This document shows positions 1 to 11,211 of a stretch of 64,000 nucleotides of DNA, piece after piece. Source of the DNA: Tulasnella sp. 424 (taxonomy: Eukaryota; Basidiomycota; Agaricomycetes; Cantharellales; Tulasnellaceae). The first letter of the stretch is position 1, and every line of letters starts with the position of its first letter. The stretch lies in assembly GCA_019633425.1 (NCBI GenBank), contig WSUB01000007.1, forward strand, positions 124,001 to 188,000, read 5' to 3'. The notes under the pieces are model-generated. The model saw nothing but the letters and a program-made list of their open reading frames with translations, searched no databases and had not been told where the DNA came from. Position numbers and translations under genes: made by a program.

Positions 1-1162
1 GCAAAAAAGCTGAAGAGATACCTCAACGACGCGAACAATGGTGTTGGGGACACCTCAAAGACTGCCCCGCCGTGCTGGTCCACTTTGACTGTAGGTGTTT
101 GAGATTGTGCGTGTGCGATCATTCCGAGCGAACGACCTACGATGACTTCTCCGATGATGTCCTGAAAGTATGAAGAGGAGCGTTTGCTATACAATACGCG
201 GGCAGCAAACCGATGCAGGGTTGCGACGTACCAGCGTCCCCATTTCAAAATCATTTTGGCAAGAGAAACAAACTGCATTGTGTTGCTTCACAACATCAAT
301 CTTGCTCTTCCAATACACAACCTACCGAACCAGTGAACCTTGGTAAGCACCCAACCAGATCACGACATAAGGGGAGGGGGGGGCAAAGAGGGCCTGGCCG
401 CTCACCAAAGCCCGAGCGTTTGCGGCGATGGCAGGTGTCATCTCATTTAGGTGCTTTGAGGACATGAATGGAGTAGTGACACGTCGATGTCGATTCCACA
501 TCTCATCTAAAAATAACGTTGCAGCGAAAATGTCGCGCACAGAAAAGGTTAACCACAAGGCACGCGGTGACGCCGAGGCCGCGTTTGTAGCACGCACTGG
601 TCTTGAGGGCAACAGAGCTGAGGGGTCATATGAAAGTTAGACTCGAGGGGTTGCACACGTCAAAGAGAGGGTAAACGTACCCATAAGGTAACATCCCTTG
701 TAACGCCACGATCTGCATGTCGCTGATGCAGCGAGCTCAGTAACGTCGAGTTTCCCTCAGAAAAAGGACCGTACCTCAGCTCGAGAGCCTTGACTCTTGT
801 GCGCAACAATATATCTTCTATCTCTTGCAAGTCAGCAATGACGATGGACTTGCTGAGTGGTCCAGCAAAGAACTGCATTTTCGAAACGAATCGCCGATTG
901 GAATCGTTAAACATCGCACGGAACGCAAGGTACGTACCTGAAAGACTGGTCCAAGCTCCTGAATACTCCTTGGAAAGAATGCTCCAGGCTCAAAAACCGA
1001 GCCGTACTTCATAGTGTCGCTCGCCATGGCAGGAATGTCTCCCAAAAACGATGTCACCGGATGACAAGGAATGCTAGGATATGGCTTTGGTCGAACCCAT
1101 CGGACGATGAGATAGATTCCTGCAGCTGTTACGAGTGGTACAAGGATGTAGTTTGAGATCAT
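1..1162 (-). CDS. Cytochrome P450, 5' part (truncated by window edge)
   Basis: This is the N-terminal half of a microsomal P450 mono-oxygenase; the substrate is unknown. The ATG is at 1160-1162 on the minus strand. A hydrophobic membrane anchor is followed by the proline hinge WVRPKPYPSIP and then TSFLGDIP. Exon 1 is 75 codons and ends in CAG before a GTACGT donor at 937. Later exons give QFFAGPLSKSIVIADLQEIE (about 775-880) and DEMWNRHRRVTTPFMSSKHL (about 440-505), which is the helix C W-x-x-x-R region. Near position 1 a stretch reads GGAVFEVSPTPLFASLRYLF. The same blocks occur in the P450s at 41692-44056 and 46342-48819, so these are paralogues. The I-helix, ExxR and haem loop lie outside the window. 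No frame break was seen in the visible part. Confidence 0.85.
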
Positions 1163-3148
1163 GGATCGTTACGACGAAAGGAGGGTGATCAAGGTTGTGG
1201 GCTGAAGACGCGGCAGATTTATAGCCATGTCGAAAACGTGGGGTTCGGGCGAAGATGGTCTCGGGGTGGCGTCTAAACCACGTTAGGAAAAGAAGAGTAG
1301 AAGCAAAGGGGCCAAAGCGTCTCACTGGCAGAAGCCATAGCAACCGCTCAAATTGTGCCGAAATTTCCATTTTGTGATTGGTCGATTGGTGAGGGTCGCG
1401 TTCGCGGACTCGAGACAAATAAACGAACACCACCCTTCGCCATCAAATTCTTGAAACCAGAATCTTCCACTGGCCCATGCTCAGAGAATCCCAAAGAATC
1501 CGACAGCTTCGGGCATAGATATTACGACCATTGATACTAGTCGTCTCGGGTTTTAGACGCCGTTCGGTTTGGTTGCCGAGTGAATACACCTGTGGCTGCC
1601 CAGAAGCGATATAAATTCCATTCGCTCTTACCCCGTCAAGCATGCTGTTTTCTGATTGGAATCATGGGGAGCTGAGAACCTCGGTCATAAGTACCCCGGA
1701 CATCCCTGTTTGGTTTCGGAGTTTATTCCTTCTCCATCCTCCGCCACCCCGTTCTCGGCCTCTACTTCCCCACCTAATCGCTTGAAGAAATGAGTCATAT
1801 GGATCACCTTTGCCACTCCGTTCTAGAGAAAGCGATTCGGTTCTTACTTGACCAGCCTTCCCGCGTTCAGAGATCTCTCACTCACAGGATGTTTGAACCG
1901 CTGGGACCCGGTCCAGTTCAGACACCCGGAGTTATACAAAACCTCTGCATATCTCGCTATCGATTGGTCATCGATCTCAGAAGTACACTATATCCTTCAT
2001 AAAGGCACCCAATGTGTGGATCTCTTGCTCCGGGTCGCAGGGTCTACTTAGGGCATAACCCCTTTGTCGTCACAATCAGTCCAACTCACCCAAGTTTGGC
2101 ACGCGTAAGCCGGAATCGGACCAAGACTGGACGGCGCACCATTCAGGACTCCGTTCCTTAGTAGCCGGAGGCTGGAGGTCGAGTTAGACTCCGTCACCTC
2201 TGAAATAGATTCTCGCATACCTGCCATCCGCTCGACGAGGCTACATCACTCGGCATGTTCCTGAAGTTACGGCATTATTATTAATAGCTGCCCTGTTTCA
2301 ATGTACCTGTAGATGACCATCCTTGGTTTCGCGCAGCTTGCGCCAGATATCTCCATAACTTTCTCGAATATCTCTCCTGGTTGATTGGAATAGGAAGAGC
2401 CAATTCGAAAGACCGTACTCGACATTCGGAGGATCACTAACCTTCATGTGTTTAGACATATCCCATCGTTTCTCCGCCGTCGGCGCTCCGTTCTTATCCA
2501 ACGTGAAGCACCAAACCCTGTTCCCCACTTCCAGATCCCGTAATGTTTAGCATCTCGTTATACCCTGCGGCGGCCGTCTCCATATTACGGCTTCGGTGAG
2601 GCAGTGAACAGCGAGCTATGTAGGGCTTCCTGTGTCTTCACGGCGTCTTCGTTCCGTTTCTATGATAAATATTATTCTGTCCTGCGAGACGTCCTGAATC
2701 ATGCGATAAAAAGGAGTGAAGTGTGAGTAGACTGACGCTATCGTTAGCCCGGGGTGCTCGCCAACGTTTGATATTTTCCAGTCCCCGTCATTCGACTCTC
2801 CCACGGCTGGCGTGATACCTCCGAACCGCCACTGGCCTTCTCAGACCCGAGGCGCCCTAAAGTTTCCATGATAAATAACACAATAAATAATATCTTATAT
2901 ATGATAGGCAGTGTATATAATGCTGCATGATAGACTATTAGCATGCATCGTGACATGCGCTTGGTCGCCCATTCACCTGGTACGACAGGTGGATTATCTT
3001 TACATTATTGCCGTAGATCTGAGTCGTCAACCTGTGTGATTGAACGCTGAGTGTCTCCATGTGGTCCCGTCTGAAATGGATTTGCGGGTCAGAGGTATCT
3101 GCTTCCCGCTGCATGATAGTATGCTCGCTACTGTCGGGTGGCGGTCGG

Positions 3149-3196
3149 AGAGGTTTCGCTCCTCAACGTTATACAACGTTGAGGAGCGAAACCTCT
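3149..3196. repeat. Perfect 22-bp inverted repeat with 4-nt loop
   Basis: The left arm is 3149-3170, the loop ATAC is 3171-3174 and the right arm is 3175-3196. The right arm is the exact reverse complement of the left (AGAGGTTTCGCTCCTCAACG plus TT). Transcribed from either strand it would fold into a 22-bp stem. No element terminus, target duplication or gene 3' end was recognised around it, so its origin is unknown. Confidence 0.9.
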
Positions 3197-3237
3197 TGTT
3201 ACTTACCATCAGCAACAATATTGCGTGGTTTCGTCTT

Positions 3238-3755
3238 CAGCGAAAGACGAGCGTCTCGGCGGTGATAGCCGCCCAGGCACATCCGGATGTGTTATACTCC
3301 GTCAATGCATCGCTAGAGTGATATGGCACAACCGCTTCTCTGGGATCCGGCGAAGGACGAGCATCTCGGCGGCGACAGCCGGCGAACGTGAGGCCTGAGC
3401 CCCGCCACATATTATATATAGGATTTTTAAATTATCTATCAACTTCGGGTAATGAGAGATTATAATCTCAAGAAATATGACGTTGGGTTGCCTGCCAACC
3501 CTCAGCAACGCCTTTTATCTTCGAGTCCCCGCTAATCCGGATCCACCCAATGCCGTGAATGCAATTCCCGGGTAGAATCGTGTGCACCAATGGCCTTAAG
3601 TGCTCATGGCTGGTCCTAGCTCGGTCACTCACCCATAAGATGCTGGGCGGCAATAGCCTGACTCGAACGCGGAAAACACAGCTTATACGAAGAGAATGCG
3701 CTCAGCGAGGGGTGAGCGTCCCGGCGGCGACAGTCGCCGGACGCGAGGCCTTCAC
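3238..3755. repeat. Three diverged copies of a GC-rich motif
   Basis: Related stretches occur at about 3238-3290, 3349-3402 and 3697-3755. They share a core like GACGAGCRTCTCGGCGGCGA followed by CAGCCG; copies 2 and 3 add CG(T/C)GAGGCC. They are not periodic and are diverged, suggesting remnants of a dispersed repeat, not a tandem array. Judged by eye. Confidence 0.45.
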
Positions 3756-4507
3756 CTGCTCACCAACTACGCAGACAGCTGAACTGAAGCCTTTAGGGAT
3801 TCTGACCTGAGCAACCCACCCTCTGTCGCCAGAACGGCGACGTTGTAAGTTTCATATCGCTGTACCGTTGAGATTCGATCTCCATTGCACCTGAGAAAGG
3901 ACGTGTTCGTAGTAGACTTTGTTGTTCTACTTGCTATTGAGATGCTGTGGTTGCTTCGCCGTCGCCCGAATAGACGCCCGTTGAGCGCGAACCGGCATTG
4001 ATGCGGTGACCGCCGCGAAGAGCTTCGAGACACGAGGTTCTGAGAAGAATACCACATATAAAGTCGCACCTCAGCCTGAACGTCGTCGTTTCCTGATTAC
4101 TGGGTCTCCTGAGGCTCTCCTCAAGCCAATTTAAAAGCGTCCCAACGGGCATGAAAGGGTACGTGATAGTCCTCGCTCTGTCTTCTGATCTCAGTTTGTT
4201 GTTATTCACAAAACTTTTAGCATTTCTACTCCGACCTTGACCCCTCTGGACGGCACACTGCCCAGCCGCTCCCTTCTTCCATGTTCTTTCGGTTTGGACG
4301 GGCTGAAAGGAGCCAGCAATCACACACACGGCGTAGTCTATAACGTAGACGTTATGTATGGCGTCGTACTCTTTCTAATCATGTACCGCCCGCACTCTGG
4401 CTAACATCGGTTGTAGGGGTCTTGGGGCGCAACGCGGCACTCTAACCTCAAATAATCCGACTCACAGTATTACGACCGAGAATATCGTTGGGCTTCAAAC
4501 AAGGCCG

Positions 4508-5977
4508 TGCCCATCAAAGAACCTTCTATCACCCGTCTCTCGGATACCGCCGGAGATCTCCACCCAAATCTTCGGATTGGTTGTACACGAAGAACCGGAA
4601 ACTGCAATACAGCTTCAGCAGCTCATGCTAGTCTCCAGGCTTTGGAGAGCCATTGTAGACGGAACTCCGGCAATGTGGAGCCGCATTGCGCCAGGCAGAG
4701 TCGGTGGACCCGGTTACTTGACCCGAGCTCTCAATCGGTCAGGCAGCCTCCCGCTGACAGTGGACTATAACTTTCAAACCACGTACAAAATTACCCCAAC
4801 TCACTTCCTTACCGAGATATCCAAACACATGCCTCGATGGCGGGAAGTGCGCCTGGTACTCAGCGGACGGTCGGAGGCCATGTCATTGCTGAGCGCACTG
4901 CCCCCAGAGCAATTGGAAACCTTTCATTGCGACATTACGCACGACAAGGGCAAATACATACCAATATTTGGAGGGAAAATTCTTCCCGCCCTCAAACACG
5001 TCAGCCTTCGTAGCTGCGGGATCCATTGGTCCTCCGGTCAATTAAGCAACCTCAATACCCTCGACCTATCGCACTTCAATCAGCATAATGGTCCATCTCT
5101 GGAACAGTTCCTCGAAATTCTCAACCAATGTCCCCTTCTCACGACTCTCCGCTTCCATCATTTGCTCCATCCATCAACCCGAGACGGGCAGACATGCCCT
5201 CCGTTCTTCTCCTTGCCCATCCAGCTTGACCACCTCAAATCTCTAAACCTCCAGGCCAACCCGTACGTATTGGGCTCAATCCTCCAGAACATTAGTTTCC
5301 CGAATTGCGAGCGCGTAGAGTTGGATTCGCGGCATTTGGAGGAAGGATGGACGGAGCTCGCAAGTCAGGCGTTGGCTACCCATGCCTCCGTCTTTCAATC
5401 CATCGTAAACGCTTCAGAGACCATCCGGGTTAATTGGAGTAGCAGTGGGATCGTTATTTCAACATACTCGAACACCCAAACTACAAGCTTTAGGCTACGG
5501 GTCGTTGGAGAAACAGAACACCCAGCAGTTATTCTAAGCTGGTTTGTGGAGAACCTGGCCAGTGACCTGACGGACGTTCATGTGGCTACGCATCTTGAAC
5601 GGCTGTTGTGGAGCCCCGCGATCGCAACCAACTGGTTCAACTTTCCCTTCATCCAGACCCGAAATGTACCGACGAAAGATCAAGCTTCTCTCCAGCTTCT
5701 TCGGCAACTTGGGATGCAACATCAAGGAGATAGCTATCAGGGAAAAGCGGAACTAAACCTTCCGTGTTGCGAGGTCCTTCGAGGCTTCTGTTCCACCAAA
5801 ATCGAGAGCGTGAAGCTCCTGCTGCAGCGCGGGCATATGGATAAAATGGAGGACTTACAGCTGGCGGCAGATCTCCCTTCTCTACTGACGGAGGTCCCCA
5901 TCCGCAGGAACCAAAGTACTTTGTTAGGGAAGACGGCATTTTGGAAGAGGTTCCGGGTGGGAACGAACGGTGGTTAG
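4508..5977 (+). CDS. F-box-like protein (start uncertain)
   Basis: Predicted substrate-recognition subunit of an SCF-type ubiquitin ligase. An F-box-like segment begins at about 4547: IPPEISTQIFGLVV, then QLMLVSRLWRAIVDGTPAMW, matching the basidiomycete F-box pattern (xPPEI..IF......L..LVS..WR.I....P.LWS). A long leucine-rich region follows with recurrent L-x-x-L-x-L spacing (for example LSNLNTLDLSHFNQ and LDHLKSLNLQANP), likely irregular leucine-rich repeats for substrate binding. The frame is open in one piece to the stop at 5975-5977. It also stays open upstream of 4508 without an ATG, so a short 5' exon is probably missing from this model; a possible acceptor (GTTGTAG) lies near 4410-4417. 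The sequence is only distantly like the F-box genes at 6522, 11212 and 25602. Function in the cell is inferred from the F-box only. Confidence 0.7.
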   Translation, partial: CPSKNLLSPVSRIPPEISTQIFGLVVHEEPETAIQLQQLMLVSRLWRAIVDGTPAMWSRIAPGRVGGPGYLTRALNRSGSLPLTVDYNFQTTYKITPTHFLTEISKHMPRWREVRLVLSGRSEAMSLLSALPPEQLETFHCDITHDKGKYIPIFGGKILPALKHVSLRSCGIHWSSGQLSNLNTLDLSHFNQHNGPSLEQFLEILNQCPLLTTLRFHHLLHPSTRDGQTCPPFFSLPIQLDHLKSLNLQANPYVLGSILQNISFPNCERVELDSRHLEEGWTELASQALATHASVFQSIVNASETIRVNWSSSGIVISTYSNTQTTSFRLRVVGETEHPAVILSWFVENLASDLTDVHVATHLERLLWSPAIATNWFNFPFIQTRNVPTKDQASLQLLRQLGMQHQGDSYQGKAELNLPCCEVLRGFCSTKIESVKLLLQRGHMDKMEDLQLAADLPSLLTEVPIRRNQSTLLGKTAFWKRFRVGTNGG

Positions 5978-6521
5978 CTTGAGGTGAGATTTATGCCGAA
6001 TCATATGCATGCTTGATAACTCGGGTTCGAGGTGCGGAGATCGATCACCGCGGACTAGTTTCTCAAGGGCAAAGCCGGAGCGGCTAGCATTCGAGTAGCT
6101 ATGGAATGACTCCCAATACAGTATCACAATGTATCTTGTCTTTCGGAACGTATGCTGCAGTAATTAAGCCGGATTTGGAGAGCGAAGCAGTCGGTTCGCT
6201 TAGATGGTTTCCTAGAGACTACTAGGGTTATTGCCTAGCTCAGGCCGCCGAACCGAGGTCCGCTCACTGTAAAGCACCCTAGACACGACGCGTGTCGCCA
6301 AGCCATTTGCTGTGCTCCTCGATGTGCCGTCCATCCGTTTTCGGTTATTCCAATTGCCGATATAGCCGAATGTCCGAGGCTGCCCACACGTCATTCGTTC
6401 TTGCTCCAAACCTCCTCCTACATCGTTTCTCGTCCTACTAGAGCTACGACCTCCTACTGTACACTCTTCTCAGCTAATATCTCTTGGCATATCTTTGGGC
6501 GTTATATCAAACCAAACAAAT

Positions 6522-8009
6522 ATGTCTAGCCTATTTCGCAGCCCTTTCGACAAGCTCCCAGTCGAACTTATCCTCCAGATTGCGCAGTACTTTGAACGCA
6601 CGAAGCTGAAGGGCTTCGCACAAGTCTCCAGGAGACTCAGACTGATTGTTGGACCCAGAGTCTACCATACACAAACGGCTAATTGCATGGACGACCTGGC
6701 TCGTCTCAGGGTTCTCGCAGACCAGCCAGATGTAGCCCGAATGATACTGTGAGTCTCAGACTGTAACCGCCATACTAATCTGAGCTAACGTACATAATTC
6801 CAAACAGAAACCTCGATGTTAATGCCGTTCCTATGCGAAGTTGGTGGCCAAGTACAGGACGAATCCTGTTCACACTCCTCCCAAAGCTCACCAATCTTCA
6901 ATCACTGCACCTGCAAACATCCCACTGTATCTCTAGCCAACTCTCTTCATCCCTCTCTCGACTTCGGAACCTTCATACATTACACATCAAACTAATTGAT
7001 ACTCATCTTGGACCGCACGCCCACGCTATCGCTGGACTCCGACATCTCACTTTGGACCTGCCATACTCGCCTACTGCGGAGCTATATAATAATAAATCGT
7101 TCCCCTTCGATGATACGGTTGCCCTTTTGTCCAATTCACGCAACACCCTCGAAACCCTTATCCTCCGTTCCGCTTCGCCTGCATCCACCACCAGCTTCAC
7201 ATCTCACCTCATTCTTTCCCCCACGCGACCTCTTCAAACTCTCCTTTCATCTACGCCTTCTCTCAAGTCCATCTGCCTTCAGCTCGAAGTCAGTACCTCT
7301 ACCCCTCTCACCATAGCCGCGGTCGACGCCATCTCTACATTCGGCCCGAAACTCACGTCGCTCAGTCTCAAATGCAAACCTAGCATGTATCCGGAGCACC
7401 AACCAAGCACTGGGTACGGAATAGGGCTGGATGTGGTGCAGAGGATATGCGAGAAATTGCCCCATTTGGAGGAGCTTACGCTAGAAGACGGTGAGGTTGG
7501 CCGCTCAAATGTCCACCGAGGGGGTGCTGGGGTGGCGGTGAGTCTCTCTCTCGACTTGTTGACTGTTGCTTAACATTGCGCTCGAGCAGGAGGAGCATCT
7601 CAGGTCGCTACTCCGCCTCCGAAACCTTCGGACTGTTAAGTTTGCTCTTCTCTTCGACGACCTACTTTACTCCCTGGAACCCCTCAACCCACCCGAGACA
7701 CCAGATCTCATCATGTACTCTGTCTTCCACGCTTCTGTAGTCGCAAAGCAGCGGTTCAACGTCTACGTTGACGAGAACTTCACCCAAATACTCCGCTCCA
7801 TTCTCTTCACCTCGCTGCCCACGGAAGACGGAGCTCATTCCTTCCACCTTCCACACCTGCAGTCGATTACGATCCATACAGTTCCTTCTCCGAAGCTAGC
7901 TATACTTCTTCGAGGATTCAGACTCCCATTAGGAGCGAGCACGTGGACGAGCAATGTTGTCTGGAGTACGGACGACGACGGTCACTCTAGAGCTGAATTC
8001 GCTTCGTAG
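6522..8009 (+). CDS. F-box protein with leucine-rich region
   Basis: Model join(6522..6748, 6808..7537, 7590..8009), 458 aa. The ATG at 6522 is followed by MSSLFRSPFDKLPVELILQI then AQYFERTKLKGFAQVSRRLR, a standard N-terminal F-box (LPxEL..I......L..F..VSR.L). The middle is leucine-rich, for example LPKLTNLQSLHLQTS, LSRLRNLHTLHIKL and LPHLEELTLEDGEV, typical of LRR-type substrate receptors for SCF ubiquitin ligases. Intron 1 (6749-6807) has donor GTGAGT and branch-like CTAAC; intron 2 (7538-7589) has donor GTGAGT and ends GAGCAG. Both joins keep frame. The C-terminal exon is less repeat-like. It is not part of either tandem array, and its intron positions differ from those genes. Confidence 0.8.
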
Positions 8010-8113
8010 ATACATTGCCGGTGCTACAGATTGGATAGGATACCTCGGGACAGAAATGTAGATATAGGATGGACCTCTTCGTTTGAAACGTGCCAAGTGC
8101 TCTAGTGATCTCG

Positions 8114-11100
8114 TTAATAGTCGAACCCTTCGATCTTGAACATCTTGCCATAGTTGAGATAACCTTGCATCATGTTGAGTAAACCTTCGGGTAAGCCCAT
8201 GCTGAGGATGGTGTAAGAGATCTTGGCATGCCCGTGAATTCGACCCAATTTGTAAAGGTGGTGGGCGATGGCCGTTGGGTACTGGAATCCAAGGGGGCAT
8301 CCGAGGTGAGACTCCATCCCAATGTCCATAACATGCGAATACGTACCGAGCTCTCTTGATACCATCGATGTTGGTATGCCGTTAGCCGAATTGCCGCGTT
8401 CAAGCTTCTCTGTAGGTCATTTTCCTCCGCAAACATCTCCAGCAACTTCATCCACGCCTTCGCACTGAATTTTTGTTCGAGGCACCTTAAGAATGCTTCC
8501 TTGGCTTCCTCCTTGTGGTGCAATCGAAGACCGAGCTCTCCTAGGATTTCCCATTCAGTACCGGTCTTACGATAGGCAACGTGCTGGGTCTTGTAGTGGG
8601 CGACTTCGGCTCGGAAAATGGTCCAGATGCGAAGGTCCTGAGGAACCCTCTGCTGTCAGTGAACTTTTCGCTTGAGAGACGGCTCGGGGCTTACCTCATA
8701 TAAGACCATGAACAAGTTGTCCAACCACCGCTCGCATAACCTTTTGTTGCTGAACGAGAACCCATCTCCTGACGGCAGCTGTTTCTCGCCAGGCCTCGGC
8801 GAACTTCGGCCCCCAGCGGCGTCCTCCGGTTCCTCGTTGGCAGCAGCAGCGACGGGCTTTTCCAAGGCTCGGCCGGCCTCGCTTCCTACAGTGATCTCCT
8901 GTCCATGTTCATCCCCAGCCTCTGACCCTTCGGCACTTGGGTGCTCAGAGATGGTATGGGTTCCATTGACATCAACGCCCTGCTTCTCCAGTTCTTCGTG
9001 CTCCTTTTCCCGATCGGACTCGGTCGATACCTTGATGACGGGTATCGACGGAACAGCGTTTGCGTTCGGGTTCAAGTTCCCATTGGTTGCTGCGATGGAT
9101 CCCACTGAACCTGCCGCGGATGCCTGGCCGTCTTTAGGTGATTGAATTCCCCGCGTTGAGGCATCATCATCCGCTGAATGCCGGGGCTTCCCATTAGACA
9201 ATGAGACGCCAGAGTCTCGAACGGACCCATCCTCCAGGATGGCATGACTTTCTTTGGTGGGCGTCTGGACTGAAGCAGCGGCTGCCTTCTGGGCACGATA
9301 CTCTTCCTCCATCACGAAAACCGCTGACCGGGTCTTGAGAAGCTCGTCCCATCCAATTTGCGAGACGAGGCGTGCCAGGAGGGCATAGGCTTTTGCGAAA
9401 GTTCCTCGAAGGCCAGGTGCAGGAAGACGAAGAAGAGCAACATCGGCCTATAAGACGCAGTTGTATCAGCATTGGCCCAGAAAGACAGGCCAATATTACG
9501 CACATCAGTATCCTTTGAACCCTCTTCATCGAGGATGTTTGAATCGGCGATGAACTGTTTTATCGGGAGGTGGGTTTTTGATGGCGTTGGCATTCGATGC
9601 AAGTCGCGTTCGTTGTATGTGAACATCGGGCAGGAGTTAAGGGTGAGCAAGGCCTTAAAGCATGGTTGGTCAGCAATGGCCGTGTCGCATTTCTGGCCGG
9701 TCCTTACCGAGTCAAACATGCCCAGCTCAGTGTAGACTTCCGTCAGCTTTGACCAAGTAGCAAACTCGCTTGGGGCGCAGTTCACAGCTTGGCGTGCAAG
9801 CTGCAATGCCCATTCCGTTTTGCCTTTCGAACGGAGGAAATCGCATTGAACGTGAAGGAGCGTGTATGCCTGGGGGTTTTCTCGAAGAGCCGAAGCGATG
9901 ACCTGAACTCCCTTTACTTCCTCATCTGCAAAATAGACTTCAGTAAGCACTCGGTGGGTGGTCAACGTCGCACTCACTCATTCCGATGTATGCCTGTGCT
10001 AACAAAGAAGCGACTTCCGGCTCTTTCGCATGCAGCTTCTCGAACAAATTTACCGCTTGATCATAACGGAAGCTGTCCCCGAAATATTTCATAACACCGG
10101 AAGACAAGTGGTTGGAGACAACGCTCGCAACCTGTATCTCTGGGTCAGAGCCAAGCTGCCAGCCTACACCGGATTCAAATAGTCAGCAACGGAATTCCAA
10201 GTTTGCATGAAATATTGAACCTTTCATGAATAGAGCTTCAGCGGCTTGAAGGAACCGTATCTCGCCCTCCAAAGTAGTAATCGGGTCCAATTTACGATAT
10301 CCAGCGAGTCGGTAGTTCACGTCATCCGCATAGAGAATTGCTCGAAGCATCGCAGACAAGTACGTTTCTTGCCACAATTCTGGAGTGGCCTCATGTCTTC
10401 AAGTTTTGAAGGTCCATTAATTCCAGGCATTTGTATAAGGCACGAGTGACGTACCGTTCACCCCTGATATCCACAATATATGCTTGAACGCCGCCAGGAA
10501 TCTTGACGTCTACACGCATATCCACTCTAGAGAAAGCATTAAAGCAACTATTACGTAGAAAGTATGTCAGTCAAAGTCGAGGGTTCAAAGGTGGCTTGCT
10601 CACCAGTAGCATCCGCTGCGGACCTTCCATGTTATGCTTTTAGAGAACCAGGCTTGGGAATCCTCAACTGCATATGTAAGGGAGTTGAGGTATGCGGCTA
10701 ATGATGCTGAAGATGAAGCATCGACACCGGAAACATAGTGATACGAGCCGATCTGGGCAAGAGCAGCGTGAGCGTCATTCCACAGCCACATCGCTGGCAG
10801 AAGGTAATCCAACGCACGTCTTTTTGGCCGGCCTTTCCGGTACTTTTAATGACATGACAGAGGTCAGGTGGACCTAATTCGCGGAATGATGCTGACAAGT
10901 GAAACGGTTGGTTAACAGAACCAACGATCGAAGGGCTTTAACGCGTACCCAGAGTCTCCGTCCGAGATAGAAGGGATTCCCCAATTTCTACCTAGAATCG
11001 GTCCCGTTAGTCGAGCTCCTTGCCATCTGAGTCCATGCGGCCCTTGCCTCGAAGAATTCTGGTACGTCCCGGAAGGAGTCCATGAGGGGGCGTCTTGCTT

Positions 11101-11127
11101 GGAATCTGGACCGACAAAGTTCAACAT
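8114..11127 (-). CDS. ChAPs family exomer protein (Bud7/Bch1-type)
   Basis: Homologue of the Chs5-Arf1-binding proteins (Chs6, Bud7, Bch1, Bch2), TPR-like cargo adaptors of exomer that carry chitin synthase and other proteins from the trans-Golgi to the plasma membrane. Characteristic pieces are FRELGPPDLCHVIK (about 10840-10885), GSYHYVSGVDASSSASLAAY (about 10690-10750), TPR-like helices in 9700-9977 (ALQLARQAVNCAPSEFATWS) and the C-terminus QGYLNYGKMFKIEGFDY; stop at 8114-8116. A poorly conserved acidic Ser/Ala/Glu-rich stretch lies at 8750-9300. Exon 2 starts at 10891 after TTGTCAG. Exon 1 is tentative: an ATG at 11125-11127 reads to a donor at 10991 (ATTCTAG then GTAGAA) and joins exon 2 in phase. 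However, another frame of the same segment, PEFFEARAAWTQMARSSTN, looks more protein-like but misses the join by 1 nt. The presumed exon 1 lies inside F-box array unit A1. Confidence 0.8.
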
Positions 11128-11211
11128 TTACACGAGTTTGCTCGTCTCCAACCCTTAATAAATCTCACAGCCACTTGCGACATCTTCGCGCATTACAACT
11201 TCTACACAATC

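Larger units (their letters stand above)
1163..4500. other. Gene-poor intergenic region
   Basis: About 3.3 kb in which I recognise no gene. Open frames are short and unlike known families. Two minus-strand frames (2298-2528 and 2616-2804) look slightly protein-like, with VGNRVWCFTLDKNG in the first, but I cannot name them and they may be relics. The region holds the hairpin at 3149-3196 and three degenerate GC-rich repeat copies between 3238 and 3755, listed separately. The F-box gene at 4508 may have its undetected first exon at the right end. Confidence 0.5.

Noticed and set aside
3230..3760. CRISPR-like repeats
   Set aside because: Eukaryotic context, repeats are diverged, not evenly spaced and only three in number.
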